Source: JBBQED01 sp038320345 (GTDB taxonomy: Bacteria > Bacteroidota > Bacteroidia > AKYH767-A > OLB10). From it: a stretch of DNA of 64,000 nucleotides. This document shows, one piece after another, positions 45,501-52,923 of this stretch. Position numbers and translations under genes: made by a program. The stretch is from the NCBI GenBank assembly GCA_038320345.1, contig JBBQED010000007.1, positions 62,001-126,000 on the forward strand, read 5' to 3'. The notes under the pieces were generated by a model. That model made no database searches, was not told where the DNA came from, and worked only from the letters and a program-made list of their open reading frames with translations. Position 1 is the stretch's first letter; the number at the start of each line of letters is the position of its first letter.

Positions 45501-48271
45501 GCAACAAATGCTCCGCACTGATTTGTATCAACGGTAGTTAAACTAATTACATAACTAGCATTCACATTCGGATAAGTATAACTCACTGTGGGCGTTGAAA
45601 AGAACTGACCATTTCCAAAATTCCAACTAAACGTATTAGCAATTCCAGAAGTACTTACATCAACTATAACACCAGAACAGGTATTTGTTGTTGTAATGTT
45701 AAAATCTGTAATAGGTTGAACAATATAATATGTCTCAGTCAACTCCATTGTATCGGGCACGCCCAACGAATCCCATGCAATTAATACCGCATTGAATGCA
45801 CCGCTATCACGATATGCATGTTCAGGATCGGATTGCGAGGAAGTAATACCATCACCAAAATCCCACAGCCATGCAACAGCATCTGGAAATGGATTATAAA
45901 AACTTACATTATATGGAGCACAATGATATTCTATGACTGGCGTTACAACACCTCCACCGCCTAATGAACCACCAGTTCCTGTGGAAGAACCGAAAGTAAC
46001 TGGTGGATAATTATACTGATACTGGCAAGAATCATTTCCAATAGTTAATGTGATGGTAAAGGGACCTGTAGTTGTATAAACGTGAGTAGGATCTTCCAAA
46101 GTAGACGATGATCCATCACCAAAATCCCACAACCACCAAGTTGCGTTAGAAGAATTTGCATGAAACTGCACATTAAATGGAGGAACTGTATCAGTAGTTA
46201 ACACAGTTGCATTTGCACCTAGTCCTGTAATTTGCACACCACCACTTGCCACTAAAGTAGTATTACATCCACCTGGAGAAGTTGCAGTTAATGTTATATC
46301 ATAACTCCCAATATTTGGGAATATATGTGTAGGGTTTTGCAATGTTGACGACCCACCATCCCCAAAACTCCATGTCCAGCCAGAAGCATTTAACGAGCTA
46401 TCTAAAAAAGTGACTACGTAAGGTGGACAAGGACTAACTGTATAAGTAAAATGAGGTTCTGTACCATCAATGATGAATGTCTGGAAATTAGCAATATAAT
46501 TTGCACAACCACTATTCGCACCCCATGTAGTAAGGCTCACTACAAAAGTTCCGGTTGTTTCATAAGTATGAGAAGGATTAGATACAGTTGAAGTAGTACC
46601 ATCACCAAAATCCCAAAGCCATGCTACGGCTCCTGAATTATCAGCAAAATGAACCGAGTGAGGAGCACAAGCCGTAAGTGGAGCAGGCGGAACAAAATTT
46701 ATTACTGGTTGATTTACGTTTATTTGTGTAGGATATACGAGGGTATCTTTACAACCTGAAGCATTTCCAATAATCAATGTAACGGTATATAATCCTGCAG
46801 TTGAATAGATATGTGTAGGAAACTGTGATGTAGATGAAGTACCATCGCCGAAATTCCATTGCCATAAGGTAGCGCCTTGTGAATAATCATTAAAATTAAC
46901 TGTTAATGGTGGACAACCAGCAGTGACATCTGGAGCAAAAGAAGCAACAGGATCGTAAGTTATAACACGTGCATTCAAGGGATAACCCTGAGAACATCCA
47001 TAACTATTTGAAGCGGTTAAACTGACTTGAAAACTTCCTACTGTTGTATAAGTATGTGTAGGTGCAAACAAACTAGATGTTGTACCATCACCAAAATCCC
47101 ATAACCAGTTAAAACTTCCCGGTGTATTATTGATAAAATTTACGGTCAATGGTAAACAACCGGTATAATTCGTCATTGTGTACGATAGCGCAGGAGAAGG
47201 ATAAACCTCAACGGGGCTAAATGATGCTGAACTAGTACATCCATTCTGATAAATTGCAGTCAGGTTTACCGTATAATTTCCAGGTGTGTAATAATGATGA
47301 TACTGTGCATTTCCACTCCCTAACGTTGAATCCCCAAAACTCCATGCGAAAGAAGCTCCTTGAAATGCTGTTGTAATGAATGAAGTATTGAAAGGTGCAC
47401 ATCCACTACTATCAAAAACATTAATGACCGGAACCGGATTAAACCTCAAATGTACTAAGCGATTATAGCGTGAAGTATCAGAACAACCTTGTGAATTAAC
47501 CACAATTAAACTTACATTAAAATATCCAGTATCCTGATAAACATGAGTTGGATTTATCAATGTAGATGTTGTTGCATCTCCAAAATTCCACTCCCAAGAA
47601 ATTCCATTAACGGCTTGACTAGTAAATTGAAAAATATGATTTAAATCGCAACTAGCACTATCATTTACTGTTACAATTACTGAAGGCTTAGGATAAATAG
47701 TAATAATAGAAGATTGCGTTTTGACATTACTACATCCATACAATTTGTTGAATGCGATCAGTGAAACTGAAAATGTTCCTGCAATTGCATACACATGTGC
47801 TGGGTTATTCACTGAAGAAGAAGTTCCATCGCCAAAATCCCAAACACATGAATCAGAATTCAGCGAAAGATTTTGAAATTGGATAGGTGAGCCGCCTTGA
47901 CAAGCAGTTGTTTGAGCAAACGAGAAATTAGAAACGGGAGCGGCAACTACAAGTATCTGGCGCGTAGTGGAATTTGAATTTCCATTACTACCAATCACAG
48001 TCAACGTAACCGTAAACGTTCCAGGATTCGTAAAAACGTTACTTGGGTTTGTTTGGGTAGATGTATTTCCATTTCCGAAATTCCATGAGGAGGAAACAGC
48101 AGCTGTTGAGGTATTCGTAAAGACAACATTTAATGGCTGGCAACCTTGATTAGTCGAAACCGAAAAAGAAGCTACAGGCGATTGTGCCATAGTTTCGAAC
48201 TGAAACAAGAGCAACATCGCTGATAAGAGCCATGCAAAAAGATTAAAAGCCTTTGAAGCTTTCTGCTTCAT
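42497..48271 (-). CDS. Giant 19-repeat PKD protein with fibronectin-like tail and no T9SS sorting domain
   Basis: 1924 residues. Signal peptide: MKQKASKAFNLFAWLLSAML, cleaved near ETMAQ. Nineteen PKD repeats of about 80 residues follow (about residues 30-1575). Each has the W-x-FG[DN]G core (WLWDFGDGTTSS, WHWDFGDGDTSN, YLWDFGNGDTSS and so on) and most open with a GC-x-P-[LV]-x-V-x-F segment. The last 330 residues form fibronectin III-like modules (AEVNWHFCFQNDMDYYLVSRY; KVDLTWSPYLGCSFTNYEIYRG; VLTEWKNPVLLPYLVDRFTVYR). Relatives usually continue into a gliding-motility-associated (type B) T9SS sorting domain; here the frame stops in mid-module at NWEEVKTVSGNVNSWEEE, inside the 3' end of the brkB-like gene. 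Secretion to the surface is therefore doubtful. Divergent from uvrA across 254 bases. Confidence 0.88.
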   Translation of the reverse strand: MKQKASKAFNLFAWLLSAMLLLFQFETMAQSPVASFSVSTNQGCQPLNVVFTNTSTAAVSSSWNFGNGNTSTQTNPSNVFTNPGTFTVTLTVIGSNGNSNSTTRQILVVAAPVSNFSFAQTTACQGGSPIQFQNLSLNSDSCVWDFGDGTSSSVNNPAHVYAIAGTFSVSLIAFNKLYGCSNVKTQSSIITIYPKPSVIVTVNDSASCDLNHIFQFTSQAVNGISWEWNFGDATTSTLINPTHVYQDTGYFNVSLIVVNSQGCSDTSRYNRLVHLRFNPVPVINVFDSSGCAPFNTSFITTAFQGASFAWSFGDSTLGSGNAQYHHYYTPGNYTVNLTAIYQNGCTSSASFSPVEVYPSPALSYTMTNYTGCLPLTVNFINNTPGSFNWLWDFGDGTTSSLFAPTHTYTTVGSFQVSLTASNSYGCSQGYPLNARVITYDPVASFAPDVTAGCPPLTVNFNDYSQGATLWQWNFGDGTSSTSQFPTHIYSTAGLYTVTLIIGNASGCKDTLVYPTQINVNQPVINFVPPAPLTACAPHSVHFADNSGAVAWLWDFGDGTTSTVSNPSHTYETTGTFVVSLTTWGANSGCANYIANFQTFIIDGTEPHFTYTVSPCPPYVVTFLDSSLNASGWTWSFGDGGSSTLQNPTHIFPNIGSYDITLTATSPGGCNTTLVASGGVQITGLGANATVLTTDTVPPFNVQFHANSSNATWWLWDFGDGSSSTLEDPTHVYTTTGPFTITLTIGNDSCQYQYNYPPVTFGSSTGTGGSLGGGGVVTPVIEYHCAPYNVSFYNPFPDAVAWLWDFGDGITSSQSDPEHAYRDSGAFNAVLIAWDSLGVPDTMELTETYYIVQPITDFNITTTNTCSGVIVDVSTSGIANTFSWNFGNGQFFSTPTVSYTYPNVNASYVISLTTVDTNQCGAFVAKSFAVNTVAPISSNKRKICAGDTVFFDTGNMNFSSYAWTFGDGGVSTMKNPYYVYQDSGYFSVSLSVIDINGCAMVFPLAYRIEVYDPLAAFNYAVTATNCSTITVQCSNQSLQSSSWLWNFGDGTTSNLLNPVHYYTGAGFYNLTLTAFSNICSSTITIPSAIYNSRLIADFTYSQPSSCVPVPVTFQDLSVDAVKWHWDFGDGDTSNIQNPIHIYTRSPITPITLVVTDINGCNKSISKPNVIVTVADFSFNTINNCNPVSVAFSDSSQNAVSWEWNFGDGGTSLLQNPNHIYSNNGIYSVQLIVQAASGCHDTLNRDSLVVVSSAEAHFSADNLSGCVPLQVAFTDSSINANQWLWDFGDGGVSNLQFPSHIYTQPGVYTVTLIVFNQFGCSDTMVMPAYISVRGSIPFFSMSASRGCAPLLVEFTDNSIGAIGWDWHFGDGTTDTLINPVHVYMNPGNYTVSLYTLDSTGCSTIYTSPVVVQVDSVPLLVLSTTDTIGCTPFTVNLNDAGTFADSVTWLMGDGTVLYGSQSSYTYSLPGVYSIRMVGSNLGGCTDTLTFPIPIIVNAQPLAGFTSDIQSGCSPATVQFTDTSQNLLNATYLWDFGNGDTSSLQHPTYLYQIPGDYTITLTITNSGGCTSVVTMPDYISMYDPAPPPVTELYRVTVNSGTVAEVNWHFCFQNDMDYYLVSRYNPITSVYDSIAAVPQNTSGMNNTTPTYVDSSVNTLANSYSYKIQAVDFCGSRPSLSVSKEHTTINLQTIAGLRKVDLTWSPYLGCSFTNYEIYRGDQINPNFQLIAIVDTITLQFTDTSSWCPEKYIYKIKAIAICNDGNFDSWSNESEAIPESDIDQQQVEVVRSTVVDNSYVLTEWKNPVLLPYLVDRFTVYRSTDNISYSLLASVPSAVHEFSDMSTDVQNQEYYYKVEIQNVCNSSTNPGNISSSILLNKIESEFGNQIKWTRYIDWDTGVEKYVIEKQNSAGNWEEVKTVSGNVNSWEEE
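43545..48180 (-). repeat. Tandem array of 19 PKD-encoding repeats
   Basis: In-frame protein-level repeats of about 80 codons inside the giant PKD gene. At DNA level the strongest conserved stretch is the antisense of the FGDG core (for example ccatcaccaaaatcccaaa-like runs near 46111, 46598 and 47085). DNA identity outside the core is low, so recent expansion is not evident. Confidence 0.85.
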
Positions 48272-48484
48272 ATAATTTCTGAATATGGCATTAATACGGA
48301 ATTCCTAGTAAAATGTTCATAGAATCACAGAAAAGATACTGGCAAGATGCTTTTAGAAGTGTTGAAAATGAAATGGGATCCTTAGATGTAAGAAAAACTA
48401 GAGAACAGTATCGATTTTACTCGCTTTTATTCAGTCAATTAGAGTGTTTACCAGCATTTTACCTAAAATACGTATTGTTCTTGC

Positions 48485-48492
48485 TAACTTTG
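48485..48492 (+). promoter_or_regulatory. -7 element of uvrA
   Basis: TAACTTTG, exact TAnnTTTG and identical to the rpsL element, 33 bases before the uvrA ATG. The -33 box is not clear. The remaining 48272-48484 shows no supported gene. Confidence 0.5.
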
Positions 48493-48525
48493 GAGGTATA
48501 GATAGCGTTGTAAGGAATTAATTAT

Positions 48526-51366
48526 ATGTTTTCGGAAGAAGAATGGGTTGAAGTTTACGGGGCACGCGTGCATAATTTGCAGAACGTTGACGTAACATTT
48601 CCAAGAAATAAACTAGTAGTTGTAACCGGATTAAGTGGTAGCGGCAAGAGCTCTCTCTCATTTGATACAATTTATGCTGAAGGTCAGCGAAGGTATATGG
48701 AGACCTTCTCTGCATATGCCAGGCAATTCCTTGGCAGTATGGAACGCCCTGATGTAGATAAAATCAAAGGATTAAGTCCTGTGATCTCTATTGAACAAAA
48801 AACTACGAATACCAATCCTAGGTCAACTGTTGGTACTGTAACAGAAATCTATGATTTTCTGAGGCTACTCTTTGCAAGAGCTTCCGATGCTTTCTCATCA
48901 ATGACGGGTGAAAAGATGATCAGGATGACCGATGAGCAAATTCTAGATGTTATTCTGAAGCAATATGATGGAAAAAGTGTGTTGTTTCTTGCTCCAGTAG
49001 TGAAAGGAAGAAAAGGTCATTATCGAGAATTGTTTCAACAAATCATGCAACAAGGATTTGTGAGAGTACGGATTGATGGTGTTATTACAGAAATAAAAAG
49101 AGGACTACAAGCAGACCGTTATAAAACTCACGATATAGAAATCGTTGTAGATCGTTTATCGATTGAGGAAGATGCAAGAATCAGAATTGCAGATAGTATC
49201 AAGACGACATTGAAACAAGGTAAAGGTTCAATGATGGTATTAGATGAGTACGATAATAAAGTACGTCATTTAAGTCAGCATCTGATGTGTCCTACAACAG
49301 GTATTTCATACGATGAACCCGCACCGAATTCATTTTCTTTTAACTCCCCTTATGGAGCTTGCCCTAAGTGTAATGGATTAGGAACCATTCCTGAAATTGA
49401 TATTAAAACCGTTATCCCTGACCCTACAAGAAGTATAAAACAGGGAGGTATTGCTCCTTTAGGTGATTATAAAGACAATTGGATTTTTCAGCAACTTTCC
49501 TCGATAGGAAAACGATTCGACTTTACTTTAACCACTCCGATTAAAGATATTTCGGAGGAAGCTATGAATGTTATTCTTTATGGTTCCAGTGAAATATTTA
49601 CCGTAGATAAAGAATTTACTTCCGGATCTGTAAGTAGCTACAATCTAAGTTTTGATGGAATCGCAAGTTTCATTTCGAATCAGTTAGAAGATGAATATAC
49701 TTCCTCAAAAATGAAAAAATGGGCGCAAGGATTCATGACATATGTTACTTGTACCGAATGCAAAGGCGCACGATTAAAACAGGAAGCACTTTACTTTAAA
49801 GTTGCCGATAAAAATATCGCAGAACTTGCGGATATGGATATCATTGCTTTGCAATCGTGGAGTATGGGTGCTGAGAAAAAACTTTCGAAAAAGCAACAAG
49901 TTATTGCAAAGGAAGTACTTAAAGAAATCACCAAAAGAATAAAATTTTTACTAGATGTTGGATTAGATTATCTTACTCTCAACCGCAGTGCAAGAACGCT
50001 TTCAGGAGGTGAATCACAACGAATTAGATTAGCCACTCAAATAGGCTCACAATTAGTTGGGGTAATGTATATTCTAGATGAACCAAGTATTGGATTGCAT
50101 CAACGAGACAATGTTAGATTAATTAATTCACTGAAAGAACTTCGTGATTTAGGAAATTCAGTCATCGTAGTTGAACATGATCGTGAAACGATTATGGCTG
50201 CCGATCATGTGATTGATATTGGTCCGGGAGCTGGAGTTCATGGTGGTAAAATTGTAGCATCGGGGAAGCCAGAAGATATGCTACATGCAGATACTTTAAC
50301 CGGAAAATACCTCTCTGGGGAACTCCAAATAAAATTCGGTGAAAGAAGATTAGGGAATGGAAAAGTACTTCAGCTAACCGGTGCTTCAGGAAATAATCTA
50401 AAAAATGTTTCGGCAGATTTTCCTCTGGGAAAATTAATTTGTGTTACAGGAGTTTCAGGCAGCGGGAAATCAACTTTAATTAATGAAACCCTCTACCCTA
50501 TCCTAAACCAACATTTCTATCGTTCACTTACTCGACCATTAAAATACAAATCGATTAAAGGATTAGAATTCGTTGATAAAGTAATTGAAATTGATCAGTC
50601 TCCGATAGGACGAACACCACGTTCTAATCCTGCAACTTATACTGGAGTTTTTAGTGATATCAGAAATTTATTTTCACAAATGAATGAATCTAAAATCAGA
50701 GGATATCCTCCCGGTTGGTTTTCATTTAATGTGAAAGGTGGACGATGTGAAACTTGTCAGGGTGCAGGAATGAGAGTGATAGAGATGAATTTTCTTCCTG
50801 ATGTGTATGTTATGTGCGAAGCCTGTAACGGAAAACGTTATAACAGAGAAGTACTTGATGTTAGGTATCGTGGAAAATCAATTAGTGATGTACTAAATAT
50901 GAGTATTGAACAAGCTGTTGAATTCTTCGAGAATATGCCTTCTATTCTGCATAAGATAAAAACATTACAAGATGTTGGATTGGGATATATTACACTCGGC
51001 CAACAAAGTACTACATTATCTGGAGGCGAGGCTCAACGAGTGAAACTTGCCGCTGAATTGTCGAAGAAAGATACTGGAAATACATTTTATATTCTCGATG
51101 AACCCACTACAGGGCTTCATTTTGAAGATGTCAGGATCCTGCTGGATGTATTGAAGATTCTGGTCGATAAAGGCAATACTGTGCTTGTAATTGAACACAA
51201 TCTCGATGTTATTAAAATGGGAGATCATATTATTGACCTAGGTCCTGAAGGTGGTTCCAGAGGTGGAAATATTTTATGTTCAGGAACACCCGAAGAGGTG
51301 CAGCACAATAAGAAATCTATCACTGCATCATTCCTCAAAAAAGAACTCGAAATGCAACATGCATAA
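48526..51366 (+). CDS. uvrA: Excinuclease ABC subunit A
   Basis: Damage-recognition ATPase of nucleotide excision repair; loads UvrB. 946 residues, full length. First ABC half: Walker A GLSGSGKSS (residues 35-43), TNTNPRSTVGTVTEI, signature LSGGESQRIRLATQ and Walker B VMYILDEPSIGLHQRD. Second half: GVSGSGKSTLI, PIGRTPRSNPATYTGVF, TLSGGEAQRVKLA and FYILDEPTTGLHFED. The C-terminal zinc module is intact (C741, C744, C764, C767). The first zinc module has C255, then T258 where the second cysteine is expected, and C279, C282, so it is incomplete; I believe this variant is usual in this phylum. A LOG-family gene follows 45 bases later. Confidence 0.98.
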   Translation: MFSEEEWVEVYGARVHNLQNVDVTFPRNKLVVVTGLSGSGKSSLSFDTIYAEGQRRYMETFSAYARQFLGSMERPDVDKIKGLSPVISIEQKTTNTNPRSTVGTVTEIYDFLRLLFARASDAFSSMTGEKMIRMTDEQILDVILKQYDGKSVLFLAPVVKGRKGHYRELFQQIMQQGFVRVRIDGVITEIKRGLQADRYKTHDIEIVVDRLSIEEDARIRIADSIKTTLKQGKGSMMVLDEYDNKVRHLSQHLMCPTTGISYDEPAPNSFSFNSPYGACPKCNGLGTIPEIDIKTVIPDPTRSIKQGGIAPLGDYKDNWIFQQLSSIGKRFDFTLTTPIKDISEEAMNVILYGSSEIFTVDKEFTSGSVSSYNLSFDGIASFISNQLEDEYTSSKMKKWAQGFMTYVTCTECKGARLKQEALYFKVADKNIAELADMDIIALQSWSMGAEKKLSKKQQVIAKEVLKEITKRIKFLLDVGLDYLTLNRSARTLSGGESQRIRLATQIGSQLVGVMYILDEPSIGLHQRDNVRLINSLKELRDLGNSVIVVEHDRETIMAADHVIDIGPGAGVHGGKIVASGKPEDMLHADTLTGKYLSGELQIKFGERRLGNGKVLQLTGASGNNLKNVSADFPLGKLICVTGVSGSGKSTLINETLYPILNQHFYRSLTRPLKYKSIKGLEFVDKVIEIDQSPIGRTPRSNPATYTGVFSDIRNLFSQMNESKIRGYPPGWFSFNVKGGRCETCQGAGMRVIEMNFLPDVYVMCEACNGKRYNREVLDVRYRGKSISDVLNMSIEQAVEFFENMPSILHKIKTLQDVGLGYITLGQQSTTLSGGEAQRVKLAAELSKKDTGNTFYILDEPTTGLHFEDVRILLDVLKILVDKGNTVLVIEHNLDVIKMGDHIIDLGPEGGSRGGNILCSGTPEEVQHNKKSITASFLKKELEMQHA

Positions 51367-51411
51367 CCTATTTAAATCAGTTACGTAAAAAGCAGATAGA
51401 TTTTCAAGATC

Positions 51412-52119
51412 ATGAATTCAGAAGACGCAAAAATCAGAAGAGCATTTACAGATAAAGACTGGCAGGAAATTAAAGCACAGGATACTTGGCAGATTTTCAA
51501 AATCATGGCCGAATTCGTGGAAGGCTTTGAAAAAATGAGTCGCATCGGACCTTGTGTTTCTATCTTTGGTTCTGCTCGTACACAGTCAGATAGTCCCTAC
51601 TACCATCTTGCTGAGGAGATTGCCTATAAACTTACTACGGAAGGTTATGGAGTAATTACAGGAGGTGGACCAGGTATAATGGAGGCAGCTAATAAAGGAG
51701 CCCAAAAAGCCGGAGGTAAATCTGTTGGATTGAATATTACTTTACCTTTTGAACAAACCCCAAATCCATATATCGATACTGACAAGTGTATCACTTTCGA
51801 TTATTTCTTTGTACGTAAGCTGATGTTTATCAAATATGCACAAGGATTTATTGTTTTACCCGGAGGTTTTGGAACAATGGACGAGTTATTTGAATCATTA
51901 ACCCTGATCCAAACGCGTAAGATTGGAAGGTTTCCGATCGTATTGGTAGGTAAGAGTTATTGGTCTGGATTAATGGACTGGATCAAATCTACATTAGTCA
52001 CTGAAAAATACATTAACCCCGACGATTTAAAGTTGTTTACCGTGGCAGATACTGCCGAAGAAGCAGTAACGATGATCGACAATTTCTATTCAAAATATTT
52101 GCTTAAACCTAATTTTTAA
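51412..52119 (+). CDS. LOG-family protein (TIGR00730 type, cytokinin riboside monophosphate phosphoribohydrolase-like)
   Basis: 235 residues of the Rossmann-fold 'lysine decarboxylase-like' family, which are in fact nucleoside 5'-monophosphate phosphoribohydrolases. Motifs: VSIFGSARTQSDSPYYHLA, ITGGGPGIMEAANKGAQKAGG and the catalytic PGGFGTMDELFESLTLIQT. The N-terminal 40-residue helical extension (WQIFKIMAEFVEGFEKM) is typical of the longer bacterial subgroup. Physiological substrate in bacteria is not settled. Probably co-transcribed with uvrA; ends at an intrinsic terminator. Confidence 0.92.
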   Translation: MNSEDAKIRRAFTDKDWQEIKAQDTWQIFKIMAEFVEGFEKMSRIGPCVSIFGSARTQSDSPYYHLAEEIAYKLTTEGYGVITGGGPGIMEAANKGAQKAGGKSVGLNITLPFEQTPNPYIDTDKCITFDYFFVRKLMFIKYAQGFIVLPGGFGTMDELFESLTLIQTRKIGRFPIVLVGKSYWSGLMDWIKSTLVTEKYINPDDLKLFTVADTAEEAVTMIDNFYSKYLLKPNF

Positions 52120-52140
52120 GAGGTTAAATACGCTACTATA

Positions 52141-52172
52141 ACGGTTGTTTTTATCTTAAAACAACCGTTTTT
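52141..52172 (+). terminator. Intrinsic terminator after the uvrA-LOG unit
   Basis: Eleven-pair perfect stem: acggttgtttt (52141-52151) and aaaacaaccgt (52158-52168) around a six-base loop, followed by T-rich sequence. Confidence 0.88.
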
Positions 52173-52204
52173 GCTTTGTAAGGTTTTTCGGTTTTTCGCT
52201 CATT

Positions 52205-52396
52205 TTATGATACCGATCTATTTTCCTGCTGTAACATCTTCACTTCTTTCTTAGTAAAATACTCTGGACCAAAAGGTCTATTCTGCTTGTACTTCAATTC
52301 AAGAAGAAATGTATATCCCATAAATTCTTGGGGAGTTAAGATGCCTTGGGACTCAGAAAATAGGAAATGATGAAGAGACATCACAATAAGCTCCAT
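52205..52396 (-). CDS. Possible small hypothetical protein
   Basis: 63-codon frame in the 335-base gap between the LOG-gene terminator and the response-regulator gene, opposite in direction to both. The product (MELIVMSLHHFLFSESQGIL then a charged half ending QQENRSVS) has ordinary composition, no signal peptide and no motif I know. A TTG-19-TACAATTA arrangement upstream is a poor promoter match. It may be a real small gene or chance; nothing else is seen in this gap. Confidence 0.3.
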   Translation of the reverse strand: MELIVMSLHHFLFSESQGILTPQEFMGYTFLLELKYKQNRPFGPEYFTKKEVKMLQQENRSVS

Positions 52397-52454
52397 CTAT
52401 AATTCTTAAGATGAAAAGAAAAATAATTGTACATAAAGATATAAGCTGATCAAA

Positions 52455-52907
52455 ATGGAAGACAGAGCTATAAATATTTTATTAGTAGAAGATGATAGCG
52501 TAGATGTGATGAATGTTCAACGCGCTTTCAAAAAAAATAATATTACTAATCCATTACATGTTGCTTTCAATGGAGTAGAAGCATTAAACATGTTGCGAGG
52601 CGTGAATGGAAAAGCAAAGATGAATCCCTTACCAAGGATTATCCTGTTAGATATCAACATGCCGAAAATGAATGGTATTGAATTTCTAAGAGAACTACGT
52701 GCCGATCCTGAATTAAAGTCGATCACTGTATTTGTGATGACAACTTCTAATGATGAACAAGATAAATCTGATGCTTACCAACAGAACATCGCGGGGTATA
52801 TATTGAAGCCTTTATCCTTTGAAAAATTCGTTCAAACGATATCCATTCTAAGTAATTACTGGAGTATCTGCGAACAACCTAATCTACAAATTGCTTATTC
52901 CTCTTAA
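52455..52907 (+). CDS. Single-domain response regulator (Rcp/CheY-like)
   Basis: 150 residues made of one receiver domain without output domain. Acidic pocket in ILLVEDDSVDVMN (residues 8-20), phosphoacceptor D66 in RIILLDINMPKMNG, conserved T/S in FVMTTSNDEQD and lysine in AGYILKPLSFEKF. The long beta4-alpha loop (GVNGKAKMNPLPR) is the pattern of regulators paired with phytochrome-like or PAS histidine kinases. It is the first gene of the phosphorelay operon, 16 bases before the hybrid kinase, and probably serves as phosphate source or sink for it. Confidence 0.93.
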   Translation: MEDRAINILLVEDDSVDVMNVQRAFKKNNITNPLHVAFNGVEALNMLRGVNGKAKMNPLPRIILLDINMPKMNGIEFLRELRADPELKSITVFVMTTSNDEQDKSDAYQQNIAGYILKPLSFEKFVQTISILSNYWSICEQPNLQIAYSS

Positions 52908-52923
52908 TAACCTACCTAAACTT

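Noticed and set aside
43545..48180. PKD repeat array considered as a recent DNA duplication or CRISPR-like array
   Set aside because: Repeat units are about 240 bases, in frame, and similar mainly at the FGDG core; this is protein-level repetition.
48313..48501. 62-codon plus-strand frame upstream of uvrA
   Set aside because: It overlaps the TAACTTTG element of uvrA, has no motif or signal peptide and its codon pattern gives no support; more likely a chance frame in promoter DNA.
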